DNA of 64,000 nt, from positions 310,001 through 374,000 of the forward strand of contig JAWKVT010000001.1 in NCBI GenBank assembly GCA_041397865.1, in the 5' to 3' direction. Every line of letters starts with the position of its first letter. Position 1 is the first letter of the stretch. Of this stretch, positions 32,211 to 40,499 are shown piece after piece. This DNA is from TMED27 sp041397865. Its GTDB lineage: Bacteria; Pseudomonadota; Alphaproteobacteria; Micavibrionales; Micavibrionaceae. The notes below the pieces were generated by a model, which was not told where the DNA came from, did not search any database, and saw only the letters and a program-made list of their open reading frames with translations. The position numbers and the translations under genes were made by a program.

Positions 32211-32720
32211 CTAAATAAACGGATCATGCGACCATTGCAAAAGCCCCTGACGCTGCCGCGGGCGACAATCAAAATTCCCCGGCTCACAGTTCGCCCGTAT
32301 CTGCCCTGCATGGCGCGAGAAAGCCCGCCAGCGTTTGATCTGCCATTGGTCGATCTGCGGAATGCGCCTGCCCAGATAATACCGGCAATACCACTGAAAC
32401 CACCCCCGTACGTCCGGCTCAACAATCCAGCCCTTTTGCCGCCAGACCTGCAAAGACTGCCGGCTTTTAACCCCGAAACAATTCAGCGAAACATCCGCGC
32501 GCGCGCTAATTTTCGCCTTTTCAAACCATTCTTCCGGCAACTCCCCCCGGCAATCATTGCAATATTTCCCCTCAAACACGCCCAGCTCCAGCATCTCTTT
32601 CGGCGTGAAATGCGGTTTAAACGCCGGATCAAAATCCTCACCAGTCGGCGCATCAATCCGGTACTCGTAACCGCTTTGCATTTTGTCGTTTACGATAACT
32701 TTATCACCAACCTCATACAT
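32211..32720 (-). CDS. Tryptophan-rich conserved hypothetical protein
   Basis: 169 residues, soluble, no signal peptide. The C-terminal half is very rich in aromatic and basic residues (GWFQWYCRYYLGRRIPQIDQ, then WQIKRWRAFSRH) and ends with CRPRQRQGLLQWSHD. The N-terminal half has a CNDCRGELPEEW segment that resembles a half zinc site. I recall similar proteins in other Alphaproteobacteria and in some fungi, but no function is known to me. It follows pepN by three bases on the same strand, so they are probably co-transcribed. Confidence 0.8.
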   Translation of the reverse strand: MYEVGDKVIVNDKMQSGYEYRIDAPTGEDFDPAFKPHFTPKEMLELGVFEGKYCNDCRGELPEEWFEKAKISARADVSLNCFGVKSRQSLQVWRQKGWIVEPDVRGWFQWYCRYYLGRRIPQIDQWQIKRWRAFSRHAGQIRANCEPGNFDCRPRQRQGLLQWSHDPFI

Positions 32721-32723
32721 GGT

Positions 32724-35324
32724 TCAGCCTTTAAGGCTCTTGCTGGCAATCTCGAAAACATCGGGTGACAGGTCTTTTTCAGCCACAATCCGCTCAAGCG
32801 CGGCCTTCATTTTCTCCTGCCGATCAGGTGTATAACGCCGCCACTCCCGCATGGGCGTAAGCAGCCGCGCCGCAATTTGCGGATTGATCGCATTCAACTC
32901 CAGAATCCCATCCGTCAGGAAGTCATAACCCGATCCATCCACAGCATGAAACCCGACCGGATTATTCATCGCAAAGGCCGCATAAAGACTGCGCACTCTA
33001 TTGGGGTTTTTAATATTAAAATCAGAATGTTGTTTAAGTTTTTTAAGGTTTTGAATTATATCTTTTCGCGCCGCCCCCGCTTGCAAGGCGAAGTACTTAT
33101 CCACAACCAGTGGATAACCCTTAAACCGCCCGTAAAAATCATCAAAAACCTCTTCGCGTTCCGGCTTGTCAATCTCCGCAATCACGGATAAGGCCGCCAC
33201 ACGGTCGGTCATATTATCCGCCTGCTCATAATGAGACTTCGAACGAGACGAGCAGCCGCTGCCGTGTGTGGAAGATAGAATACCCAGCACAACATTGCGC
33301 AAAGCCCGTCGCCCCATTGCCTCGGGACGAATGCTGAACCCGCCGGACGGAGCATTCTCTTCATAAAGTCTATCCAGCCCCTTGCGGTGTTCACGCTTAA
33401 TCGCTGCCAAAAGCGCCTGACGCGCCTTATAAATCGCATCGGGATCAATCACCGCACGCTGCCCGCCGATAATTGCCACAGCAGGCAGGCTCAAAGCCCG
33501 CGCCATCAAAGCTTTATCAGCCTCAGGATCCGCAGCCTGCTCGATCAAATCCCCGATATGTCCCATAAATTTCGGACAAACCTCTTTGCTATTCTCATCA
33601 ATCATGTGGTTGAGCATCCGCAGGATAAGCTGCTGCCCGGCCTCCCAGCGATTAAACCCGTCGCTGTCATGGCGCATAAGAAAAGCCAAACCTTCGTTAG
33701 ATAAGTCAGTATTAAGCTTCACCGGCGCGCTAAAATTCCGCAAAACAGAGGGAACAGGCGGCTGTGCCACATCCTCAATCACGAAATTTTGTACACCTTC
33801 ACGCAGGTTCAATACCTGCATTTCAATCAAATCCTGCCCGTTATCACCCAAAAGCCCCAGCGAAACCGGTATATGCATGGGTTCTTTGCCCGTTTGCCCT
33901 GGTGTATCCGGGATATTTTGGCTTAATTCCACGCTGTACGTCTTATTATCGGCGTTATATTCACCTTTAAAGCTTATTTCCGGTGTCCCGGCCTGTTCAT
34001 ACCAGAGCTTGAAATGCGATAGGTCAACCCCGCTCGCCTCTTCCATACAGGCGACAAAATCATCACAGGTCGCCGCCGTCCCGTCATGACGGGAAAAATA
34101 CAGATCCGTGCCTTTGCGGTAATTCTCAGCCCCCAAAATCGTGCGCATCATGCGAATAACTTCCGCGCCTTTTTCATACACCGTCATGGTGTAGAAATTA
34201 TTGATCTCGATATAGTTATCCGGGCGGATCGGGTGAGCCAGCGGCCCCGCATCCTCGGCAAACTGCAAACGCCGTAGCTGCATCACATCATCAATCCGCT
34301 GCACAGCCCGTGAATTCATATCGCTTGAAAACTCCTGATCCCGAAAAACGGTAAGGCCCTCTTTCAACGAAAGCTGAAACCAATCCCGGCAGGTCACGCG
34401 GTTCCCGCTCCAATTGTGAAAATACTCATGCGCAATCACCCCCTCAACCTTAAGAAAATCCTGATCCGTCGCCGTTTCCTGCGCCGCCAGCACCAAAGCC
34501 GTGTTAAAGATATTCAGCGAGGTATTCTCCATCGCCCCCATATTGAAATCACTGACCGCAACGATATTAAACAGATCCAACTCATATTCCAGCCCGTACG
34601 TGTCCTCATCCCACTTCATGGATTTCTTAAGGCTCTCCATCGCATGCCCGCACTGATCCTCATCTCCCGGACGTACATAAATATACAACTCCACCTTACG
34701 GCCAGATTTGGTCACGAACTCATCTTCAATATGGTTCAAATCCCCCGCCACCAGCGCAAACAGGTAACAAGGTTTGGGAAACGGGTCATGCCAGATTGCA
34801 TAGTGCCGCCCATGCCCACTATCACCATGGTCAAGGCGATTACCGTTCGACAGCAACACCGGGTAATGCGCCTTGCTCGCCTCAATCCGCACAGTAAATA
34901 TGGTCAAAACATCCGGACGATCCGGGTAATAAGTAATCGTCCGAAACCCTTCCGCTTCACACTGCGTACAGTACGTATCACCCGATTTATACAAGCCTTC
35001 AAGGCGCGTATTGTCCTCCGGGTGAATCCGCGTGACAATCTCCAGCGTAAACTCTTTCTTATGCGTGCAGGGCAGGGTAAGCCCCTTATCATCCTTCGTA
35101 AAACCCTCCACAGTCGCCCCGTCCAGCTTAATCTCCATCAACTCCAGATGCTCGCCATTGAGGTATAAATCCTCCCGGCAATGGTCCGGCGCGCTGAATT
35201 TCGAGGTGGCTGTAACGATCGTATACCCCTCGTGAATATCAAAATTCAAATCAAGGCTTTCAACCTTGTATGGATAGGGCTGGTAATCTTTAAGATAAAT
35301 GGTTTTTGGCGCTTCTGTTTTCAT
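32724..35324 (-). CDS. pepN: Aminopeptidase N (M1 family)
   Basis: Zinc aminopeptidase that frees N-terminal residues from peptides in the cytosol. The 866-residue protein has the GAMEN exopeptidase motif (NMGAMENTSLNIFN) and the zinc site HEYFH followed 18 residues later by the glutamate in LKEGLTVFRDQEF. The C-terminal domains of E. coli-type PepN are present, ending at the DVFEIASKSLKG terminus. It is divergent from an acetyltransferase with only 14 bases between start codons. No clear ribosome-binding site precedes its ATG. Confidence 0.96.
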   Translation of the reverse strand: MKTEAPKTIYLKDYQPYPYKVESLDLNFDIHEGYTIVTATSKFSAPDHCREDLYLNGEHLELMEIKLDGATVEGFTKDDKGLTLPCTHKKEFTLEIVTRIHPEDNTRLEGLYKSGDTYCTQCEAEGFRTITYYPDRPDVLTIFTVRIEASKAHYPVLLSNGNRLDHGDSGHGRHYAIWHDPFPKPCYLFALVAGDLNHIEDEFVTKSGRKVELYIYVRPGDEDQCGHAMESLKKSMKWDEDTYGLEYELDLFNIVAVSDFNMGAMENTSLNIFNTALVLAAQETATDQDFLKVEGVIAHEYFHNWSGNRVTCRDWFQLSLKEGLTVFRDQEFSSDMNSRAVQRIDDVMQLRRLQFAEDAGPLAHPIRPDNYIEINNFYTMTVYEKGAEVIRMMRTILGAENYRKGTDLYFSRHDGTAATCDDFVACMEEASGVDLSHFKLWYEQAGTPEISFKGEYNADNKTYSVELSQNIPDTPGQTGKEPMHIPVSLGLLGDNGQDLIEMQVLNLREGVQNFVIEDVAQPPVPSVLRNFSAPVKLNTDLSNEGLAFLMRHDSDGFNRWEAGQQLILRMLNHMIDENSKEVCPKFMGHIGDLIEQAADPEADKALMARALSLPAVAIIGGQRAVIDPDAIYKARQALLAAIKREHRKGLDRLYEENAPSGGFSIRPEAMGRRALRNVVLGILSSTHGSGCSSRSKSHYEQADNMTDRVAALSVIAEIDKPEREEVFDDFYGRFKGYPLVVDKYFALQAGAARKDIIQNLKKLKQHSDFNIKNPNRVRSLYAAFAMNNPVGFHAVDGSGYDFLTDGILELNAINPQIAARLLTPMREWRRYTPDRQEKMKAALERIVAEKDLSPDVFEIASKSLKG

Positions 35325-35338
35325 GGTTTAATAATTGC

Positions 35339-35914
35339 ATGAAAACACCGACCCTTGAAACAGAAAGATTAATCTTGCGTCCGATTTCTTTAGAAGATGC
35401 CCCCGGTTTTCAAAAATATCTCTATGATTGGGAGATTGTCAAATATGTCTCAGGGTCTATAACACCGCCTTATCCTGATAATGGCGCTGAAGAATATATC
35501 AAAAACACCGTACTGCCGGATTTAGAGAAAGGTGAAGCTTTCGGGTGGGCTATAGTGCCTAAATCGGGTGAAGATAAAGGGACAGCCATAGGCAATATTT
35601 ATTATAGACTCAAAAAGCAATTACCCGATAACGATCGCGGGTTTTGGTTGGCACGAAAATATCATGGACAAGGTTTAATGACCGAAGCAATTTCCAAAAC
35701 GCAGGATTTCATGTTCTTCGAATATGGCTGGAAATCTTTCCGTGTGAAGAACGCCATCGGTAATCATGCTTCCCGCCGCGTGAAAGAAAAATGCGGCGCA
35801 GTTTTAATAGGGGAGGAAGATAAGCCAAGCGCCCATATGCCGGGGCCAACCCAGATTTGGGAAGTTACCCGTGAAAATTGGCTCAAGCTTCGCAAAAAAA
35901 CCTTGACAAAATAG
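35339..35914 (+). CDS. GNAT-family acetyltransferase
   Basis: RimJ/RimL-like N-acetyltransferase of 191 residues from ATG 35339. The opening TPTLETERLILRPISLEDAPGF is the hallmark of this subfamily, and the acetyl-CoA loop region appears as RGFWLARKYHGQGLMTEAI. SFRVKNAIGNHASRRVKEKCG is the usual C-terminal strand-helix. The substrate could be a ribosomal protein N-terminus or a small molecule; it cannot be told from sequence. It is more AT-rich than pepN and stands alone between divergent and convergent neighbours. Confidence 0.88.
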   Translation: MKTPTLETERLILRPISLEDAPGFQKYLYDWEIVKYVSGSITPPYPDNGAEEYIKNTVLPDLEKGEAFGWAIVPKSGEDKGTAIGNIYYRLKKQLPDNDRGFWLARKYHGQGLMTEAISKTQDFMFFEYGWKSFRVKNAIGNHASRRVKEKCGAVLIGEEDKPSAHMPGPTQIWEVTRENWLKLRKKTLTK

Positions 35915-35970
35915 GAATAATTTCATATATTGAGAATAATACAGCACCACATTTGCGCCCGCACGCAAGA

Positions 35971-36016
35971 GGCAGGCCGCCCCCACTCCCCTAAAATTGA
36001 AAAACGAACTATAAAG
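35971..36016. repeat. Dispersed repeat, copy B (beyond the proB stop)
   Basis: GGCAGGCCGCCCCCACTCCC followed by CTAAAATTGAAAAACGAACT matches the ruvC-tail copy at 4825-4872 with a few substitutions. It ends two bases from the proB stop codon and fills most of the gap to the acetyltransferase. In many relatives proA would follow proB at this point. Confidence 0.65.
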
Positions 36017-36017
36017 C

Positions 36018-37160
36018 CTATGAATTGAACACCATATCATTGCGGTGGATAAGCTCGCTGCGCCCGGCATAGCCCAGTATATCGGCAATCTCGGCGCTAT
36101 TCTTCCCAACCAGCTTTTGCGCATCTTCGGAAGCGTAAGCAATAACCCCCATGCCCAGCTTCCGGCGTTCCATCGAATAAATCTCGACAATATCCCCGCG
36201 TTCAAATGTCCCTTCAACCTTATGAACACCAACGGGCAGCAGGCTTTTCCCCGCGTTCAGCGCCGATAACGCCCCGTTATCAACAATAACAACGCCCTTT
36301 GGCGCCAAATGCGAACCGATCCAGCGTTTTTTCGCACTTTTTTTATTATCCCCAGCCAGAAACAGGGATGTACGTGCGCTTTTGCTTTCATATAAAGCTT
36401 CCAAAGCATGGCTTGGCCGCCCATCCGCCACAATAAGATGAATCCCCGCCGCCACCGCCGCGCGCGCTGCTTCCACCTTGCTTTTCATGCCCCCTGTACT
36501 CATGCCCGGTATGGCCTCTCCGGCCATTTTATGGTGCTCATCCGTTATGGTTTCGATAACCGGAATGTGCTGGGCCGCTTTGTCCTTGTCCGGATTGGCT
36601 GTATAAAGCCCGTCAGTCGTCGAAAGCAGAATTACCGCATCCGCCCCGATCATCTGCGCCACACGCGCCGCCAACCGGTCGTTATCACCAAAGCGGATCT
36701 CCCCGGTGGAAATCGTATCATTCTCGTTGATAACCGGGATAATGCCATAGGCCATAAGCTCGTTTAAAGTTGCCCGCGCATTCAGATGCATCCTGCGGTT
36801 TTCCGTTTCCGACATCGTCAGCAAAACCTGCGCCAGTGTGAGCCCATGCCGGGAAAAACTATCAAAATATGCGTTAAAAATATGAAACTGGCCTACAGCC
36901 GAAGCCGCCTGCTTTTTTTCAAGAGGAATATCGCGCGGCGCCGCATCAAGCGGGATATTCAGCGCCGAACGCCCCATGGCCACAGCCCCCGAGGATATAA
37001 TAACAACCTGCTTTCCCTGCTGCGTCAGGGCTTTAACATCTTCGGCAAACGCGTCCAGCCACTCATGCTTCACACCCCCCGCATCCATCCGCACCAGCAG
37101 GGCCGTACCAACCTTTATAACCACGCTCTGCGCGTTTCGAAGAACATCCTGCGTATTCAT
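36018..37160 (-). CDS. proB: Glutamate 5-kinase
   Basis: First step of proline synthesis: ATP-dependent phosphorylation of glutamate. The 380-residue protein has the amino-acid-kinase domain (VVIKVGTALL, VVIISSGAVAMGRSAL, PVINENDTISTGEIRFGDND, MSTGGMKSKVEAARAA) and a C-terminal PUA domain (about residues 280-370, GVVIVDNGALSALNAGKSLLPVG). It overlaps obgE by four bases. The expected proA partner lies at 17002-18279 in a different transcription unit. Confidence 0.97.
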   Translation of the reverse strand: MNTQDVLRNAQSVVIKVGTALLVRMDAGGVKHEWLDAFAEDVKALTQQGKQVVIISSGAVAMGRSALNIPLDAAPRDIPLEKKQAASAVGQFHIFNAYFDSFSRHGLTLAQVLLTMSETENRRMHLNARATLNELMAYGIIPVINENDTISTGEIRFGDNDRLAARVAQMIGADAVILLSTTDGLYTANPDKDKAAQHIPVIETITDEHHKMAGEAIPGMSTGGMKSKVEAARAAVAAGIHLIVADGRPSHALEALYESKSARTSLFLAGDNKKSAKKRWIGSHLAPKGVVIVDNGALSALNAGKSLLPVGVHKVEGTFERGDIVEIYSMERRKLGMGVIAYASEDAQKLVGKNSAEIADILGYAGRSELIHRNDMVFNS

Positions 37161-38182
37161 GGGGCGTACGCCTCATCATCAGAGGGGCCAAAACGCGCTT
37201 CATATATAATCCGCCCAAGCGCATATAAAATATCCTGAACCCCCTCACCGGAAACAGCGGAAATTTTATACACAGGCTTACCCACAGCCGCCTCAAGCGT
37301 CTTGGCCTGATCCTCCGCAAGCTCTTCGCCCAAGGAATCGATCTTGTTGATAGCGATAATTTCTTCTTTATTATCAAGGTTATTGCCATAGTTTTTCAAC
37401 TCATTTCTTATCGTGGTGTACGCCTCCACAACATCGTCTTGAGTGCCGTCAATAAGGTGCAAAATCACATTCGTCCGCTCGACATGCCCTAAAAAGCGGT
37501 CGCCAAGTCCAAGCCCTTCGGAGGCCCCTTCAATAAGCCCCGGAATATCCGCAATCACAAAATCATATTCCCCCGCGCGCACAACGCCCAGATTGGGATG
37601 CAGCGTCGTAAAAGGATAATCTGCAATTTTCGGCTTCGCATTGGTACAAGCCGCCAGAAACGTGGACTTCCCCGCATTCGGCAACCCCACAAGCCCCGCA
37701 TCGGCAATAAGCTTAAGCCGCAGCCACACGGCCATTTCCTGCCCGCTCCAGCCCGGCGTGGTTTTACGCGGCGCCTGATTGGTCGCGCTCTTGTAATGCG
37801 CGTTGCCAAACCCGCCATCCCCGCCTTTCATAAAAAGATGGCGTTCACCGGGCTTCACCAGATCCAGCAAAATCGTTTCTTTATCCTCATCCAGAATTTG
37901 CGTCCCCGCAGGAACTTTAATAATGCAGTCCGCCCCATGCGCCCCTGTCCGGTTGTCCCCCTTGCCGTTTTCGCCACTTTTCGCACGAAAATGCTGCTGA
38001 TAACGAAAATCAATCAGGGTATTAAGCGTATCGGCAACTTCAAAGATGATATCACCGCCTTTGCCGCCGTTCCCCCCATTCGGCCCGCCAAACTCGACAT
38101 ATTTCTCACGCCGAAACGACAAGCAACCCGGCCCGCCAGAGCCGCTTTTAAGATAGATTTTCGCTTCGTCTAAAAATTTCAT
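37157..38182 (-). CDS. obgE: GTPase ObgE/CgtA
   Basis: Ribosome-associated GTPase involved in 50S assembly and growth control. The N-terminal glycine-rich Obg fold (KSGSGGPGCLSFRREKYVEF, GGNGGKGGDIIF) is followed by the G domain with G1 GLPNAGKST, G3 DIPGLIEGASEG and G4 NKID. The 341-residue length lacks the long C-terminal extension of some homologues, which is normal in this class. It lies downstream of rplU-rpmA, separated from rpmA by a strong terminator hairpin. Confidence 0.97.
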   Translation of the reverse strand: MKFLDEAKIYLKSGSGGPGCLSFRREKYVEFGGPNGGNGGKGGDIIFEVADTLNTLIDFRYQQHFRAKSGENGKGDNRTGAHGADCIIKVPAGTQILDEDKETILLDLVKPGERHLFMKGGDGGFGNAHYKSATNQAPRKTTPGWSGQEMAVWLRLKLIADAGLVGLPNAGKSTFLAACTNAKPKIADYPFTTLHPNLGVVRAGEYDFVIADIPGLIEGASEGLGLGDRFLGHVERTNVILHLIDGTQDDVVEAYTTIRNELKNYGNNLDNKEEIIAINKIDSLGEELAEDQAKTLEAAVGKPVYKISAVSGEGVQDILYALGRIIYEARFGPSDDEAYAP

Positions 38183-38202
38183 ATTTCACTTATGCCATTA
38201 AA

Positions 38203-38228
38203 AAAGGGAAAGGCCGAACCTTTCCCTT
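38203..38228 (-). terminator. Rho-independent terminator after rpmA
   Basis: On the minus strand AAGGGAAAGG, loop TTCGG, then CCTTTCCCTT is followed directly by a run of T. The stem is perfect over at least eight pairs. It lies between rpmA and obgE, so it probably attenuates read-through from the highly expressed ribosomal protein genes into obgE-proB. Confidence 0.85.
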
Positions 38229-38251
38229 CAAAGTTTGTTTATGTGCTTGGG

Positions 38252-38539
38252 TTATTCGGCAGCTTGCTGGTTCACGGCAACATCATTCGCCGGAACAACA
38301 TTCACAACCGGCGCATCATCTTGCTTGCGCGTAAACAGAACCTCGCCGTCCACAAGAGAAAAGATCGTGTGATCTTTACCAAGCCCGACATTTTTACCCG
38401 GCTTGTATTTCGTACCGCGCTGACGAACGATAATGCCACCGGCCAGAATTTTTTCACCGGCATATTTCTTAACGCCAAGACGCCGCCCCGCTGAATCGCG
38501 ACCGTTTCTAGAGCTTCCGCCTGCTTTTTTATGTGCCAT
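38252..38539 (-). CDS. rpmA: 50S ribosomal protein L27
   Basis: 95 residues with the N-terminal MAHKKAGGSSRNGRDSAGRR that is nearly invariant in L27 and reaches the peptidyl transferase centre. The core GVKKYAGEKILAGGIIVRQR is also typical. There is no extra N-terminal peptide needing cleavage. It follows rplU by 62 bases and is followed by a terminator. Confidence 0.98.
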   Translation of the reverse strand: MAHKKAGGSSRNGRDSAGRRLGVKKYAGEKILAGGIIVRQRGTKYKPGKNVGLGKDHTIFSLVDGEVLFTRKQDDAPVVNVVPANDVAVNQQAAE

Positions 38540-38601
38540 TTTTATATCTCCTTGTTGTCCCCAATCAAGCTCCGGATAGCGGAGGAGGGGGTGTTAAAAG
38601 C

Positions 38602-38904
38602 CTACGCAGCTTTGATATCCGTAATTTGCAGCAATGTCAGATTTTGACGATGCCCCTGCTTGCGGCGATAGTTCTGACGGCGCTTTTTCTTGAAAACCGT
38701 GATTTTCGGCCCGCGCTTTTGCTCCAAAACCTTGGCAACGACCTTCGCGCCTTTAACCAAAGGCTCGCCAATCTTGCCATCAACGAACAAAACCTCGTCC
38801 AGATCGACGGATTTCCCGGCCTCAACATCAAGCTTTTCAACCTCGATCTTGTCGTCTTTTTGTACGCGGTATTGCTTCCCGCCTGTGCGAATAACTGCAA
38901 ACAT
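38602..38904 (-). CDS. rplU: 50S ribosomal protein L21
   Basis: 100 residues opening MFAVIRTGGKQYRVQKDD and containing KRRQNYRRKQGHRQ, the signature of L21, which binds 23S rRNA domain I. It is the first gene of the rplU-rpmA unit and is preceded by a strong promoter. Confidence 0.98.
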   Translation of the reverse strand: MFAVIRTGGKQYRVQKDDKIEVEKLDVEAGKSVDLDEVLFVDGKIGEPLVKGAKVVAKVLEQKRGPKITVFKKKRRQNYRRKQGHRQNLTLLQITDIKAA

Positions 38905-38942
38905 GTCTTTTTAACCTAAATTTATAATAATTCGAGTGGGGA

Positions 38943-38972
38943 GATATACACATAAGGCACAAGCCCTGTCAA
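38943..38972 (-). promoter_or_regulatory. Strong sigma-70 promoter of rplU-rpmA
   Basis: On the minus strand a perfect TTGACA (38972-38967) is followed after 18 bases by TATATC (38948-38943), about 40 bases before the rplU ATG. The rest of the 131-base gap to the next gene has no ORF. Confidence 0.65.
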
Positions 38973-39035
38973 GGAATTCTATCGCCCAAGGGGAAAGAAA
39001 ATCCCTATCAGAAACGTAGGCTATCGAAAATAAAG

Positions 39036-39536
39036 CTAAAGCGCGTTTATAGCGGCAGTTGCAACATTCTCCACAACTTCAGGATGACCAATTTTTTCAT
39101 AAGGGTACGTCGCATCAATAGCATTAGGATTTGCCTCTTGTGCTTTCTGAAGCGTGAATCCCTCTTCATCCTGAAAGGTAGAGAACACAGCAGGTATCCC
39201 CAGTTTAAAAGCAGTTTGCAAGGCCGAACGCGGGCTGTAAGCTTTTACAGCCTCACTTACGATCTCAATATTGCTTTTGTAAGGCTCAATATCTCCCATC
39301 CCTAATGCAGCAGGAAGCACAGATCCGCAAAAAACGCCTGCATATGACATACCTGCGTTTATATCCGTTGCCCCAATAATCAGGACTGTTTTTTGCGGGT
39401 CGCAACCTTCCAATTCTTGTTGCAGCGTCATTGTGTTTTTATGAATGTGAGTCAGAAAGCCTCTCGCTGATAATTCATTCTCCAGAGGGGAGGATTCCAT
39501 TTCATGAAAACCGTATAGGAGGGCTGTTTTTTGCAT
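39036..39536 (-). CDS. Hypothetical protein with Rossmann-like appearance
   Basis: Not recognised. From ATG 39536, behind AAGGATC, the product has 166 residues and looks soluble and alpha/beta: a strand TALLYGFHE at the start, KTVLIIGATDINAG in the middle, and VFSTFQDEEG later. It lacks a signal peptide, and no catalytic motif is clear. Low similarity to nucleotide-binding folds is suggested only by the VLIIGATD segment. It stands between the ZIP transporter and rplU on the minus strand. Confidence 0.65.
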   Translation of the reverse strand: MQKTALLYGFHEMESSPLENELSARGFLTHIHKNTMTLQQELEGCDPQKTVLIIGATDINAGMSYAGVFCGSVLPAALGMGDIEPYKSNIEIVSEAVKAYSPRSALQTAFKLGIPAVFSTFQDEEGFTLQKAQEANPNAIDATYPYEKIGHPEVVENVATAAINAL

Positions 39537-39606
39537 ATTCAAGATCCTTCTTATATAGCGCCTTATAAGAAAAACTTATGGCAAAGTCAAGTTCGCCTAA
39601 GCGCCT

Positions 39607-40407
39607 TTACCGAAACAACACCAAACTCAGCGCAATACAGGCCATGCCGATCACCATGCCGTACACGGAATCATGCCCGGCGGCATAGCGCTTCGCGGTG
39701 GGTAGCAGTTCATCCATGGATAAAAACACCATCGCCCCGGCAATAACCCCAAAAACAGCGCCAAAAACAAACGGATTGAGGAAAGGCGCAAGCACCAGAT
39801 ACCCCAAAAGCGCGCCAATCGGCTCCGCCACCGCTGAAATAAAACATGCAAACAAGGTCAGCTTCTTATCCCCGGTCGCATAATACACCGGAATAGCAAT
39901 AGAAACCCCTTCCGGAATATTGTGAACCGCAATCGCAAAGGCCAGAGAACTCCCCAAAATAGGGTCCTCAAGCGTCGCAAAGAAGGTCGCCATCCCCTCA
40001 GGGAAATTATGAACCGTAATCGCCAGCGCCGCCAAAAGCCCAACCCGGCGTAAATGAGATTTGCTCTCATCCTGCGGCACAGTGAGCTTGTTATGCGGAT
40101 TGGGGATCAAGCGGTCAATAACCACAAGCAATAAAACACCGGCGAAAAACGCCAGCGTGGCATGGCTGTAGGCGACTTTATCAGGCGCAATTTCAGAAAA
40201 AGACGTCAGGGATTTCCAGAAAATCTCAACCAGAGAGATATAAACCATCGCCCCGCCGGCAAAAGCCAGCCCGAATGCCAAGATCCGCGGGTTCGATTCC
40301 CGCGCGGTAAAAACCGAAAGCCCGCCAATCATCGTTGCCGCCGCCGCCGCAATACACACGGCAAAGGCCATCATAACGTTGGGCGCAAATAAATCAGATG
40401 GAAACAT
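39607..40407 (-). CDS. ZIP-family divalent metal transporter (ZupT-like)
   Basis: Inner-membrane importer for zinc and related metals. The 266-residue protein has about eight membrane helices. The metal-site motifs HNFPEGMATFF (helix IV) and HNIPEGVSIAIPV (helix V) match the ZupT branch of ZIP proteins. No Zur box was recognised upstream. It is divergent from the glycosyltransferase operon across a 92-base AT-rich gap that presumably holds both promoters. Confidence 0.93.
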   Translation of the reverse strand: MFPSDLFAPNVMMAFAVCIAAAAATMIGGLSVFTARESNPRILAFGLAFAGGAMVYISLVEIFWKSLTSFSEIAPDKVAYSHATLAFFAGVLLLVVIDRLIPNPHNKLTVPQDESKSHLRRVGLLAALAITVHNFPEGMATFFATLEDPILGSSLAFAIAVHNIPEGVSIAIPVYYATGDKKLTLFACFISAVAEPIGALLGYLVLAPFLNPFVFGAVFGVIAGAMVFLSMDELLPTAKRYAAGHDSVYGMVIGMACIALSLVLFR

Positions 40408-40499
40408 ATTTTAAGAGATAAAAGCTTATCCAATTTAAAACAATAGCAAAATGAACATTTTATATTGCATGCACGTAATTAGGGTCATACCTATTAAAC

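Noticed and set aside
40408..40499. Zur or Fur box between the ZIP transporter and the glycosyltransferase operon
   Set aside because: The gap is AT-rich, but no palindrome matching a known metal-regulator box is clear enough to claim.
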